Source: Cheiracanthium punctorium (lineage: Eukaryota; Arthropoda; Arachnida; Araneae; Cheiracanthiidae). Taken from it: 64,000 bases of DNA. Of the stretch, positions 32,550-44,020 are shown piece after piece (position 1 is the stretch's first letter; each line of letters begins with the position of its first letter). Where the stretch lies: positions 1 through 64,000 of the forward strand of contig JAWZYV010013537.1 in NCBI GenBank assembly GCA_038373885.1, written 5' to 3'. The position numbers and the translations under genes were made by a program. The notes beneath the pieces are model-generated. The model saw only the letters and a program-made list of their open reading frames with translations. It searched no databases and had not been told where the DNA came from.

Positions 32550-33507
32550 CAGAGTGATCAATTTAAAAGAGTACCCGTTGGATTCTTTTCTTATTAGTTG
32601 TTACCCTTAAATCTGACGGGTGTGGTAACTTTTCTAGCACTGAAGTATAATTGTTTGAATCTTGCTTGAGTTAGGTAGACACTTTCCAACACTGTTACAT
32701 CTTTGAGGTAAAACAAAAAGGGAGACGCACAATCACTTAATCCTGCGATTATTTTCGTTTTAAAAAACATAATAAAATTCAATTTTTTTACATTAGCATT
32801 GTTTTTATGTTTGCATTTAAAATGGTGGCAAACATAAATTCTCTGAATAGAAGAGAAAGAGTGCATCCTTCGGTGTAGTTTATTATTAGAAGGCAACAAA
32901 GACAAGCACGAAGTCTGCTTTCAAAACGTAAGACGTGCTCTTCTGCACACCTTTCACAACAGCAATAAATTAAATCATTTAACATAATTTAATCATTAAC
33001 AAAATTAGAAAAACCTTTTAAATTATGAAGCAACAGATTTCCACTCAAAGAACTTGCCAGTTAATTTTAAATGCTCGTGAATAGTTTGAAATGTAATTTC
33101 TTCATATCGCATACATCTACGACAGCACACTTTTCTTTTAAATATAAGGAAAAAAGATCGATGAATTGAAACATATCATAACTGAAAAGATCTTGTCAAT
33201 AAGACCAACAATGTTGCGAAGTGTGTCGACATTTTCAGCATTTGTTATAAGAAATGATAAACTAAAAAAAAAAATGAATTATGTCTTCCAAAAATAAAAT
33301 GATCTCAGGATTAAGTAACACTGAGGATCTCATTTTATTTTTTACCACACCAATAAAGTTGTAACAGTCCAACGGTATTGGAAATTGTCCCCCACACTTA
33401 AACAAGATTCAAACAGTTATAATTCAGTGCTAGAATAGTTGTCACATCTGTCAGACTGAAGGGTAATAAGAAAAGCCAAAGGGTACCCTTTAAAATGGAT
33501 CACCATG
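32550..33507. mobile_element. TA-flanked element with long inverted repeats
   Basis: Left end CAGAGTGATCAATTTAAAAG and reversed right end CATGGTGATCCATTTTAAAG. Pairing continues about 160 bases through TTTTCTTATTA, TTACCCTT and TCTAGCACTGAA. TA lies outside both ends (32548-32549, 33508-33509). This suits a Tc1/mariner-type non-autonomous element of 958 bp. The minus-strand Cys-rich frame inside (32788-32985) has no known motif. Confidence 0.75.
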
Positions 33508-33750
33508 TAGAAAGGTGGCAACACTTGTTTACTGAGTCTAAACTCAATATGCAATGAAATTGTGAAATGCAATAAAATGTATGGCTCCTATTTTACGCAC
33601 CTATTATGCTTTTGTATTTAAAGAACTATTTTTTTTTTAGCATTAGAGTGCTATAGGTTTCAATTCTTAACACACTGGTCACTTATTAGCATTCACTTTC
33701 TGAAGTTCCGAATGGGTGAATCTTAAGTTTATTTTTCTCGCTAAGATCCG

Positions 33751-33832
33751 CTGTGGCCTATGGTCTGAGCAAGCTTCCACTTAGAACACTGAAAGTCAAG
33801 CAGCGCTGGCTTCGGTCAGCGCTTGGGAGGGT
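33751..33832 (+). repeat. 5S rRNA-derived SINE or 5S pseudogene
   Basis: TGTGGCCTATGGTCTGAGC resembles the 5S start. After a diverged middle, GAAAGTCAAGCAGCGCTGGC, then TTCGGTCAGCGCTTGGGAGGG, follows the internal control region order of 5S RNA (box A, intermediate element, box C-like). It ends in a T-run. The divergence rules out a functional 5S gene. A SINE3-type head or an isolated pseudogene are both possible. Confidence 0.6.
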
Positions 33833-34484
33833 TTTTATATTGTTGGGTGGGAAGTTTGTTTTTCAAGTAGTATTTAAAAATGTATGGTGTTTTTTTATTT
33901 ATTGGAATCGCATTTTTCCCTCCCAGGCCTGACAACCGTGACTTCAGTGCGACGTCGGTGTCATTTGCGACGCCTAATTTTGTCACTCAAATTATTAACC
34001 CTTTTTACTCCCGGAAATAAAATAAAGTTGAAAATAGCGAAAATTAGTTGAAAATTAGGGAACGGGTGGATTTTTAGATTTTTAAAATTGAGTTCTTTAT
34101 TTTTATATATATAATTACCAAAAATTTCAAGCTAATCGTACAAACGATGAAGATTTATTAGGTTTTTTGTGCTTAACTTTTTCATCTTTTTGAAATAATA
34201 GTGATAAAAGTTTTACCTTGGAGTGGTTATCCCGCAAATGTTATAGAATAAGGAGACCAGTGAGTCATTGAATAGAGTAACTAGGATTCCCCCAAAATAG
34301 GTCTTCCTGTCTTTTATATCGGCGTTCTAATCTGGAAATTCGATTTTCAATATGAAAGTTTGTATAAGTTTGAGCACATTTGCGCAAACTGAAATGTGCT
34401 TTTCTTTCATATTCTTTCAGTAGGTTTTCATCAGTAACAAAAGATATACCTAAATACCAAATTTTACGAAAATAGCTCATGCTA

Positions 34485-34518
<34 letters not shown>

Positions 34519-35361
34519 CACTCGGGTGCTATTTCTTTCAAGCATGGCGTGGTCACTTTCATGTGGCAAGTAGACACTTTTCAAGTTTCTTGGTTTTATC
34601 GCACATTTTCACTATTTTCGGCAAAATTTTCGGTGTTCTTGGTGTGATCACTTTTAGTGTTTTTCGGTTGAATCACGAATTGTGTGTCGACAGAGGGCTC
34701 CCAGATCAGTGGTGTTCTTGGGATTTGGTGTGATGACATTTAGTGGTTCGGGTTAAATCATGAATTTTGTGTCGACAGATTAAACGGAATGGTCACTTTC
34801 TTTACGAATAATAAAGGAGGTATATTGGATGTACCCGGGTGCGTAAATAAAATCTGGAAGAATTTCAGATTTTTTTTTTTTAAATAAGCGCACTAATCTG
34901 AAAATTCAATCTTACATTTGAACATTTGTAAACTTTGAACACCAGCTATTTGTTAAATTCATTTGAATTTTGGCATTCTTCTATTTTACAAACGAAAGAT
35001 GTCCTTTATTAGGCCAATTTCGACTTTTCTATTTTTAAATTTAAAAAAAATTAAAAGATTTTTATAACTGACACCAAAAAAAAAACCTAAACAGTAAATT
35101 TCATGAAAATTGGTCGAGCTACTAGCGGAATATTAGAGCATAGCTCTCAAAATCTAGTTTTTAGTTTAAAAAAAAAAAATAGTCTGAATAACTTCGCAAA
35201 CCGTTACCTTAAAAACGTTATTCAGATCTCTGAATAAAGTGCTCAAAAATTACGGAGAAAAGTCTCTTGCACTACTTTGACATACTACTTTTATGATAGA
35301 ATACTTTTATGAGGAAATCGTGTTGATGGCATTCTCTATGTCAAAGAAAAGTTCAGTAAAA
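33833..35361. other. No gene seen; T-run and short direct repeat
   Basis: A T-run of about 28 bases lies near 34489-34516. A roughly 95-bp imperfect direct repeat follows at 34630-34790 (shared GGTGTTCTTGG, TGTGTCGACAGA). AATCTG(G/A)AAATTC-type blocks near 34330 and 34900 are related. All of this looks like decayed repeats. Confidence 0.5.
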
Positions 35362-35625
35362 AATATACGGGATGTCCCAAGAAATAGGTCACGTGCTTTA
35401 ATTCTTTATGCATTAGAGATAAATATTCAATGTAAATTGAGAAAAAAAATGTTCAAAATAAGGTGCGAAAAAAGTGTAGGATAAGAAAAAATTCTTTTCT
35501 TTAATTTTCAAAAAGTTAAACATTTGAAAAAAATTTCGCACATATGGGTGTATATTTACGACAGTTAGAACACTAGAAGGGTGGGCAACAGAACGTACAA
35601 ACAAACTAAAATAATTTAAACTTGT
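35362..35625 (+). repeat. Tc1/mariner-type terminal sequence, copy 2
   Basis: Shares GATGTCCCAA, GTGCTTTAATTCTTTAT, ATTAGAGATAA, TTAATTTTCAAAAAGTTA and GGGTGGGCAACA (reversed context at 7.2 kb) with 6962-7265, in the same order. It abuts the left arm of the compound inverted repeat. Confidence 0.6.
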
Positions 35626-36228
35626 GTTGGTAAGTTAAAAATATAAATATTCATTTTATATAACATAACGGTATCGGACGAACACGGAGAGCGAGAAATT
35701 TATTCTTTTAAGGGTTAGCAGTCTAAAATTCATTTTCCAAGCACTGAAAAATCAAAGTTTGCAATTTTATTCCATGTATATCCGTTAACCCGTTTTGCGT
35801 ACTTACACATTAACGGACTTTCGTCGGTAGGAGAAATTCTACTTACGCAGATAGCCGTTAGCCATTTCTTAACGAAACACAATACACTAAATCGGTTCAT
35901 AACAGCGCGAGTAAAGAATTTTCAAATTCCCAATGAAATCGTCATAGCTTAATATTATCACATTAGATATTTTTCGATTTCAAATAATGAAAATAGCGCC
36001 AATCTCGGTTCATTTTTCAAAGCATTATTTTTCGTTCCATATTTGGCAATTTATCACAAAAGTTGCTAACATTGGCGACTTTTAGCTTAATTGGAGGGAG
36101 GCACTTGATTGTCGTCGGATTATTAGTTCATTATATTATAATTTACGGACGGACAGACGGACAGACAGGCAAACCGAAATCATAAACACTTTTTAACCTT
36201 GTTGGGAAGTGTTAACAAATGTTTGTGG

Positions 36229-36320
36229 GTATGTATGTATGTATGTATGTATGTATGTATGTATGTATGTATGTATGTATGTATGTATGTATGTATGTAT
36301 GTATGTATGTATGTATGTAT
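36229..36320 (+). repeat. (ATGT)n microsatellite
   Basis: About 22 copies of the tetranucleotide, ending in ATATGGGTGTGTATG. The YVCM-repeat frames here are artefacts of it. Confidence 0.95.
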
Positions 36321-37409
36321 ATGGGTGTGTATGACGTTGAAAAACACCAAAGCCGTTCGACCCATCACCATAAAATTTGGTACACTTAAGTCTTTTGTCA
36401 CGGAGAAGGTTTTTATGCTATCAATTTTACTCTATAGCTCGCCGCTAGGTGGCTCTGCAGAACGTCGAATTCTGCTCAACTGCCTGCTATGAAAATACCG
36501 TTTGACTTATCTTGACGAAAATTGGTACGTATGGATATTTGAACAGAGTGTATTTTTACACTATCCGTTTTGCCATGATTTGCTGATAGATGGCGCTGCA
36601 GAGCGTCGAATTCTATTCCGTTCGACCGCTTCCTATGCAAGTACCGTTCAACTAGTTTTGATGAAAATTGGTACGCACGGATATTTGAAGACGTAGAATA
36701 TTTTTACTTTATCAATTTTGCTGTAACTTGACGCTAGATGGGGCTTCAGAACATTAATTTCTATTCCGTACGACCGCTGTCTATGAAAATACCATTGAAC
36801 CTATTTTGATGAAAATTAGAACACACGGATATTTGAAGCCGTACAATATTTTTACACTAGCCATTTTGCTGTAATTTGCCGCTAGATGGTGTTGCAGAAA
36901 GCCGAATTCAATTTCTTTTAAGCGCTTGCTGTGAAAATACCGGTCAACCAATTTTGATGATAATTGGTACACATGGATTTATATATGAACATGGAGAATA
37001 TTTTTACTCTATCCGTTTTGCTATAAGTTGCCGCAAGATGGCGCTATAGCGCATCAACTTCTATACCGTTTGACCAATCGCCATAAAATTTTTATGCTTA
37101 CACATTTGGGCATGGAGAATATATTATAACTATTCATTTAGCTGTTACTCACTACTAGATGGCACTGCAGCGCATTATTACTTTAACTCGCCATTAGATG
37201 GCAATGCAGCGCACCAACTTCATGACCGGACAATTGATCTCTATGAAAATTGATATGGATAGATACTTGAACACGGAGAATATTTTCGTGTTATCCATTT
37301 TGCTATAAATAGATACTTCATTGTTCTGTAGCACATCATTACTTTAACTCGCCAATAGATAGCGATGCATCGTATCAACTTCTTGCTTGATACGCTTGAT
37401 CTTGCTTGA

Positions 37410-37712
37410 TTAACCCCTTAAACGGTTTGCCCGTACAGTGTACGTGCTACCCAAAATTGGCCTCAACTGGTTTGCCCGTATAACGTACGGGCATCGATAT
37501 TTTCTCCTTTCCTTTTCTGATTTGCCCGTATATTTCATTATTCTGAAGAGACTATTTAGTATTAATATTTTTCAATAGATGGCGTGGCTTGTCAATGTAA
37601 TTAAAATGCTTTTCATCCGGGTTTTTCTTCCTAGCGAGAGAGCGGGAATATTTCATCATATGCCTTTTTTGGAAGCATTTCGGTAAAAAAAATTGACCGC
37701 TTAAAGGGTTAA
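37410..37712. mobile_element. piggyBac-type MITE in the satellite
   Basis: TTAA at both ends (37410-37413 and 37709-37712). Ends TTAACCCCTTAAACGGT and, reversed, TTAACCCTTTAAGCGGT. Inside are three TTTGCCCGTA words and a palindromic CCCGTATAACGTACGGG. Removing it and one TTAA rejoins CTTGATTAATCGCTTG in the satellite. Confidence 0.85.
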
Positions 37713-38169
37713 TCGCTTGATGGCGCTGCAGCAAATAAAAGACTGTTCAACTGATATAGATAGATATTCGAACACGGAGAATATTTTGGCGTTATCCATT
37801 TTGCTATAGCTTACTACTAGATGTCACTTCAAACCAATAACTTCTGGCCGGTCAACTAATCGCCATGGAAATTCGTAAACTTAGATGTTTGAACGAAAAG
37901 AAGATTTTGTGCGCATCCGTTTGACTATAACTCGCCTTCTGTACCGTTCAACTGATTTATGAAAATTGGTTCACACAGATATTTCAACACCTAGAATACT
38001 TTTACACTCTCTATTTTGCTATGACTTGTTTTTAGAAGCTGATGCAGCGCACTGACTTCAAAGCCGTTCGACTGATCACCTTAAAAATTGGCATCCATAC
38101 ACATTTGAGCTGAGAGAATATTTTTTTAGTATTCATTTGGCTGTACTCACCTCTTGATGATACTGCATC

Positions 38170-38325
38170 CAGGGCCTGATTTTCGGGAGGGCATTTGGGG
38201 CAAGAGCCTAGGACCCCAAATTGTTCTTTAAGTTTAAAAATTTGTAAATTTTGAAAAAAGTTTTCGAAAGAGGGTCCCCTAATGAAGTTTTTGCCCAGGG
38301 CCCCCAACTCGACAAATCTGCCCTG
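38170..38325. mobile_element. hAT-type MITE, 156 bp, in the satellite
   Basis: Ends CAGGGCCTGATTTTCGGG and, reversed, CAGGGCAGATTTGTCGAG. Flanks ACTGCATC (38162-38169) and ACTGCAGC (38326-38333) match in 7 of 8 positions. The target is the ACTGCAGC core of a satellite unit. Confidence 0.8.
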
Positions 38326-38600
38326 ACTGCAGCACTTTATTGTTTAACTCGCCACTAGATAGAACTTCAGCAATCAACTTGGTCGTTCAACTAACCGAAT
38401 ATTTTCGCGTTATCCATTTTGCTTAACTCGTCCTTTCACGGCGCTGTAGCGTATTATTACTTTAATTCGCCACTATATTGCACTGCAGCATATCTTGACC
38501 GTACTGTTTGCTATGAAAATTCGTACACATAGATATTTTAACATGAAAATATTTTGATGCTATCCATTTTCCAAAAACTTGACAGTTGATGGCGCTGCGC

Positions 38601-39394
38601 CGAATCGACCAGCTGTTGTACGGAAAACTAGTACTTGATTCATGGTTCAACCACGTCTTATTTTTTGGGGAAGCGAAGGGAGACGGTAATGGTTGTATCT
38701 GGGGAGGGCTAAATAGAATAGACGTTTCTGATATTGATGAAATACTTAATGACATTCCAAATTCGCTTCAAGCCGACCCCTTAAGAAAAAAAAGAGTATT
38801 TATTTTTGATGCTTTTAAATGGATAGTTGGTATTTAGAGGCAAAGACATTGCAATGGCCTCTATTGTAGTATATGTGTACTTTTAACACTTTCCAATAAG
38901 GTTGAAAAGTGTTTATGATTTCGATCTGTCCGTCCGACCGACCGTCCGTGCTCTAACTCCCGTAAATGTGCATCGACTTCGACGAAATTTAAATATGTTA
39001 TTCTTATCAACTGTACCATGTACCTTGTTGAAAATGGTCTATATAGCATTTATAGTTTTTCTACAGGAGCACTCAAAATATTCCCAACACATTGTGTTCT
39101 ATATGAAGTTATTCTTAAAAGCGTATCACCCTTACTACATAGTTATGCTGTGATCCCTGACTTAAAGATAAAACTTTTTCCGTCATTACTGCAAAAAGAT
39201 AACAAAGTTAACACAAAAAGCCTTGTACGATCCTCTTGAAAATTTTCATTATTATGTATAAAAATATAGAAAACAATCTGCTCTACTTTAAAAATCTGAA
39301 AATGTACCTGTTCCCTAATTTTTAAGATATTTTTCGCTATTTTCAGCACCATTTCATTTCCGAGAGTGAAAAAGTTAATCATTTGCAAGACAAA
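38601..39394. other. Right-arm repeat sequence, no gene
   Basis: Plus-strand frame 38586-38837 includes WFNHVLFFGEAKGDGNG and has no splice-site support. The block 38960-39160 is directly repeated at 42125-42300 (shared AACTGTACCATG, TTGAAAAT, AGCATTTA). I do not call a gene. Confidence 0.4.
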
Positions 39395-39664
39395 ATTAGT
39401 CATTGCAAGTGATTATTACTTCATATTGAATCCACACTTATCAAGCTTTTTCTAGATTTATAAGTTTATTTATTTATTTTTTTTAATAAAATGATTTCCT
39501 CGCGGATATTCACAGTGAAATGAAATCGTTTGAATGGGAAAAGTTTCCGCACGTTTCCAGAAGAGCATGAAATTCGATTTTAGTATATAAAATAAAAATT
39601 GAATATGAAGTTATTTATTTTAGGTAGATGAAGTATATTTAGTGTGGACACGCTTTCATCAAAC

Positions 39665-39700
<36 letters not shown>

Positions 39701-40690
39701 AGAGCCCGTTGCAATTGCCTTCACTACAGGCTTTGACTTCTAGTTTTAGAGATATTCTGCTATTTGAAATGAAACAAAATTCATGTATATTGTTAAGGAT
39801 TTCAAGATGAAGCTTTCCATCAAAAATAGTGTTTGTATAGTTAAACAGTTCTTCTACAAGATCACTCAAAATAATTCTAATACAATATGGTCAAAGGCAG
39901 TTTAGAGACAGACATCTATTTAAAGCATATAATACTATAACCTACAATATAATAACTAATAATCTGACGACAATCAAGTGCATTCCTCAAATTGCACCAA
40001 AAGTCGCCAATGTTTGCCTATTGCAATAAATTGGCAAATATGGTACGAAAAAAAGTGCAAAATTAGCTATTGCAATTGATTATTATTTCATATTGATGTC
40101 AGACTTAACAAGCTTTTTCCAGATTTATAAATTTATTTATTTATTTAATAAAATGATTTCCTCGAGGATGTTCACAGTGAAATGAAATCGTTTGAATGGG
40201 AAAAGTTTCAGCACGTTCCCAGAAGAGCATGAAATTCGATTTTAGTATATGTAATAAAAATTGAATATGAAGTTATTTATTTTAGGTGGACGAAGATTAA
40301 ATATATTAAGTGCATACATGCTTTCATCAAACGTTTTTTTCTAGAGCCCGTTGCAATTGCCTTCACTACAGGCTTTGACTTCTAGTTTTAGAGATTTTCT
40401 GCTATTTGAAATGAAACAAAATTCATATTTGTTGTTAAGGATTACAAGATGAAGCTTTCCATCGAAAATAGTGTTTGTATAGTTAAACAGTTCTTCTATA
40501 AGAGCACTCAAAATATTTCCAATGCAATACGGTCAAAGGCAGTTTAGAGACAGGCATCTACTTAAAGCATATAATACTATAACCTACAATATAATTAACT
40601 AGTAATCCGACGACGATCAAGTGCCTCCCTCAAATTGCGCCAAAAGTCGCTAATGCTGGCAACTTTTGCGATAAATTGCCAAATATGGTG
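39395..40690 (+). repeat. Tandem duplication, about 650-bp units
   Basis: Two copies, 39395-40055 and 40056-40690, share TGATTTCCTCG(C/A)GGAT, AGAGCCCGTTGCAATTGCC, AAGATGAAGCTTTCCATC and CTGACGACAATCAAGTGC-type words. Offset is 662 bases early and 642-643 after the T-run (39666-39697) present only in copy 1. Confidence 0.9.
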
Positions 40691-41192
40691 CGAAAAAAAT
40701 GCTTCGAAAAATGAACCAAGATTGGCGATATTTTATTTGGCGGTAAATCGAAAAATATGTAATGTGATAATATTAACCTATGACGATTTCATTGGGAATT
40801 TTGAAAATTCTTTATTCGCGCTGTAATCAACCGATTTACTGTATTGTGTTTCGTTAAGGAATGGCTAAGGGCTAACTGCATAGGAGTAGGAGGAGGGTTG
40901 CGTTAGTGGAATTTGACGGACCGACCAAAATCCGTTAATGCGTAAGAACCCAAAACGCGTTAACGGATTTACATGGAAAAAAATTGCGAACTTTGATTTT
41001 TTAGTGCTTGGAAAATGAATTTTAGACTGCTAACCCTTAAAATAATAAATTTCTCTCTCTCCGTGTTCGTCCGATGCCGTTATGTGATATAAAATTAATA
41101 TTTATATTTTTAACTGCCAACAAGTTTGAATGATTTCAGTTTGTTAGTCCGTTTTCTTGTCTACCCGTCCAGTGTTCTGACTGTCGTAAATA

Positions 41193-42124
41193 CAGAGGGT
41201 TTTTACACATTTTTAGAACGATTTCGATAAAGAATTTTTAAAAAAGTAAATGTTTCATAATAAAAATTTTTGGTAACAGCTTATTATTTGAAATGAGAAA
41301 TATCGTCTGCTACTTTTAAATTTATTCTTGTTTCAAAATGTCATATGTAAACAAGCTGTGGATTGAAGGATATGTTTTTGCGCTTTCCGAAGAGAAATAT
41401 TCTTATTCCATAATTCAAAAACGTTGTGAAATGCATATTATTAAAATTTCTAAGTGCAAAATAAGCAACATTATTAATCGGCAAGGTAAAAACCATCAAT
41501 CATTATTTCTACATGGAAAGAAGACTCCAAACAAATATCCGAAAAAGGTACGTACTGTTTCAAATGTTTCTAAAGTGAAATCGCTGGTAACAAGAGAAAA
41601 TCCTCCGACACAGCGATCAATTGCAAAGTCTTTACATACATCAGTAGCAACAATAAATAAAATAATAAATTAAGATTTACAACTTAAAAAGCTAACAAAA
41701 ACATAATGTTCACCAGCTTTTGCCGAGACATGTGGCTCAATCAAGTCATACTTCGAAAACTACCACTGCATTGCTTGAAAAAGTGAAGACTGATTCAGGT
41801 ATTGCATATATACCTTTTCAACATATTCCTGCGAAGTCCCCTGACGATTCACCTATGGACTATTTTGCCTTTGGTCTGTTAAAAAGAGCTCTTTCTAAAC
41901 GCAAACCCACCACGATAGATGGACTCTGGAAAGTAGTAGAAGAGGAATGGAACGCAATACCCCTGGAAATTTTACGAAAAGCTCTTCTATCATGGAAATC
42001 ACGATGCAGACTTATAGTCCAGAAAAAAGGCTATCAGATCGAACATTTAAAAAAATAGTCTTTACATTTTAAACATTAATTAAACGGCCCCTAAATCGTT
42101 CTAAAAATGTGTAAACACCCTCTG
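41193..42124 (+). mobile_element. Tc1/mariner-superfamily transposon, internally deleted
   Basis: Ends CAGAGGGTTTTTACACATTT and, reversed, CAGAGGGTGTTTACACATTT; pairing continues to TTAGAACGATTT, about 32 bases with one mismatch. TA lies on both sides (41191-41192, 42125-42126). The empty site can be read from the inverted copy at 35560-35575, which has GTAAATATACACCC-type sequence without the insertion. The element is 932 bp, shorter than an intact one, and has lost the middle of its gene. Confidence 0.9.
41338..42058 (+). pseudogene. Tc1/mariner-type transposase, centre deleted
   Basis: The first frame (41338-41673, 111 codons) holds the DNA-binding part, ending with a helix-turn-helix (NPPTQRSIAKSLHTSVATI). 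The second frame (from about 41760 to 42058) holds the C-terminus, with IPAKSPDDSPMDYFAFG, the region around the last catalytic acidic residue, then LKRALSKRKPTTIDGLW. The part carrying the first two catalytic Asp residues is missing, and the two frames differ. It fills nearly the whole element, as expected. It cannot be active. Confidence 0.8.
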
Positions 42125-42760
42125 TATATGTGCGATTTTTTTTCTATGTACTGTACCATGCACCCTATTGAAAATAGTGTAAGTAGCATTTACAGTACTT
42201 TTACAGGAGAAAAAAAAATCAAATTCACCGCACTCGTTGGCATGCATAATATTAAGTTTCTCATAAAATTGGCTCTCCATCTAAAATATTATCTGCATTA
42301 TTAATTTCTTCTACATGAACAATCAAAAGAATTCCAATACATTGCAATCTGTGGCATTTTACACTAATACATTTCTAGACACACTAGTACTAGAGACACT
42401 AATACATTTCTAGCACAAGGCAATGAGTATAAATTTTTAGATTCTTCAATTAAACGATGGAATTTTTTTTTAATCGCTTTTACAGTGTCTCATAAAATTG
42501 CATTTATAGTGATAATACAACATTATCTTATCTTCGAAATCTCTCCAGATTTAAGGAAAATACATTGGCAAATTTGGCGCCAAAATATTCATGTGTTGGA
42601 AAGTGTTTTATAATCAATGCGTTTGGCATGATTTATCATTCTCGTTTGGTGGTTAACTGAAATTCACCTTTTAAAGATGTCACTAGCATGGGAGGCCATA
42701 TGGATTTTCATGGATGGGAGAGGACATGTCAAGGGTTCTGTCCCAGAAAGATACAATATT
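42125..42760. other. Repeat remnant, no gene
   Basis: 42125-42300 continues the compound repeat (see 38960-39160). The rest is AT-rich with TTTGGCGCCAAAA near 42573. Confidence 0.5.
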
Positions 42761-42838
42761 CCCTACTAGCAATTTTGCTCGGGCAATCATCGGCCGGCTA
42801 CGTGGCCGGAGGCAGCCCGAGCAAAATTGCTAGTAGGG
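42761..42838. repeat. Perfect 78-bp palindromic MITE
   Basis: 24-bp arms match exactly: CCCTACTAGCAATTTTGCTC plus GGGC (42761-42784) and its reverse complement (42815-42838). The 30-base loop holds GCCGGCTACGTGGCC. The arm end and loop also occur at 9800-9848. No clear duplication is seen at the flanks. Confidence 0.9.
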
Positions 42839-43479
42839 TTGAGTGTTGAAACACTTCTGCGTTATACCAGTACGTAAATCATAACAATATGGGAGCTAAG
42901 GCGCCTACCTGCGAATCCGCGGATCGAGATTGCATTCCCTAGCACTATATATATTTTAAATAAATAAAAACTTTGTGAAAATAGCAGACACAAAATGTTA
43001 CTTATAACACGATACGATCGTTTCGACCAAAAATTCTTTCGGTCTTCATCTGTCAAAGTTCTTCGTCTCACTAAACAGAGGGAACTGAAACATTTTATGT
43101 GTGCTTTTTCACAAAATTTTTATTTATTTTATCGCTTAACACCAGTATTTTGAATGTTTTTTCCGTACTGTGTATATTTATCCATATGCCTATTTATTTC
43201 TAACGGATAAAGAATTAAAAGTGGTGTTACCATCTTTTTTGAGGCACACTGTGAAGCGCTGTTCGCTCACTACCATGTTTATAGGTTGGTTTTCATACTT
43301 TTTTGGTTTGTTTTTGGGAAGGACTGGCGATCGCTGTCTGTATAAATGATTAGTGGGGTTAAAATGTTACGTATAAGTTTTCAAACATACCTTGTTTCCA
43401 ATCTCATCGGTGCAATCAGAAAAAAAATTTATTTCAGCATCTGAAGAGAAAAGGAAAGAAAAAAAAAAGTAAGAAAATC
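42839..43479. other. No gene; mariner-type end, copy 3, at 43190-43250
   Basis: TAAAGAATTAAAAGTGGTG, then TTACC and a TTTGAGGCACACTG-like end (43200-43250), is the reversed relative of the terminal sequence at 6962. Nothing else is supportable. Confidence 0.45.
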
Positions 43480-44020
43480 TGTAACACTTCCTGATTTTAA
43501 ATACACACTAAAGTGCTGTGTATTAAAAGCTTATCATAATTCGTGCGTCTTTCCTAATTTCTTCTCTTGTTCTATTAGGTTGGAATGCGTATCGTTATTC
43601 AGGAGTGCGCCGTATTTTTCTCCCTTGTTCCATAAAACAAATCTCTGGAATCGAAATCTATCTTAAGATGGCCTGCTAAAACAGTTTTACAATCTTCGAC
43701 AAGCATGTTCCAACTATACTTCACCATTTTAAATACTGTTTGGAGGGGCATCCTAATCCATGAGCGTGCCGTATTTGTCTTTCTTGTTCCACAAAACACA
43801 TATTTGGGAATGAAATCTATAGCCCCATGCGACACTTTCAACATTTTATTCTCCGCCCCCCCCCTCCCCTGCTTTATCTGGCGAACACATTTAAAAAGAT
43901 CTTCCCAGTAACGGTTCATGTCTACAAAACCTGTCCACAAATCACGTGTACAAAGTCGCCTAGACGAAAATCTCGGACTGAACTAAATAGCACCCTAATG
44001 CTGAAAAAAGCTGTTATGTA
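43480..44020. repeat. Tandem-repeat family R, copy 1
   Basis: Two units of about 190 bases, each with CATAATCC-ATG(A/C)G, GTGCCGTATTT, CTTGTTCCA(C/T)AAAACA and TTTGGAATGAAATCTAT, then a poly-C tract and a shared tail (CTACAAAACCTG, ATAGCACCCTAATGCT). The same order is at 52340-52975. Minus-strand frames here are repeat artefacts. Confidence 0.8.

Larger units (their letters stand above)
36330..38600 (+). repeat. Decayed satellite, about 145-bp units
   Basis: About 16-18 degenerate units. Each has a core close to CTCGCC-GCTAGATGGCGCTG, then CAGCGCAT-GA-TTC, then CCGTTCGACC, ATGAAAATTGGTACACA and GAATATTTTTACACTATCC. Cores start near 36433, 36573, 36720, 36868, 37021 and 37142, so spacing is 121-153 bases and becomes irregular later. 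Two MITEs sit in the array. Confidence 0.85.
35540..41190. repeat. Compound foldback with central satellite
   Basis: Left arm 35540-36210 is the inverted counterpart of 40605-41190 plus 38880-38960. Shared words include GTGTTCGTCCGATGCCGTTA (as GGTATCGGACGAACAC on the left), TTTAGACTGCTAACCCTTAA, CCAATGAAATCGTCATAG and GTCCGTCCG. Between the arms lie an ATGT microsatellite, a satellite of about 145-bp units and, on the right only, a 650-bp tandem duplication. Younger insertions (37410, 38170, 41193) break it. No ORF of its own is convincing. Confidence 0.7.

Noticed and set aside
32788..32985. Cys-rich minus-strand frame as a host exon
   Set aside because: It lies inside a TA-flanked inverted-repeat element and has stops or poor borders in the relevant frame.
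36180..36492. Open frames with YVCM/HTYI repeats on both strands
   Set aside because: They are translations of the (ATGT)n microsatellite.
42889..42945. tRNA-like word (GGGAGCTAAGGCGCC...GGATCGAGATTGC)
   Set aside because: A-box and B-box resemblance is weak, and no cloverleaf forms.
43599..43940. 113-codon minus-strand frame
   Set aside because: It is internally repetitive because it lies in tandem family R; the same peptide-like words occur at 52.6 kb.
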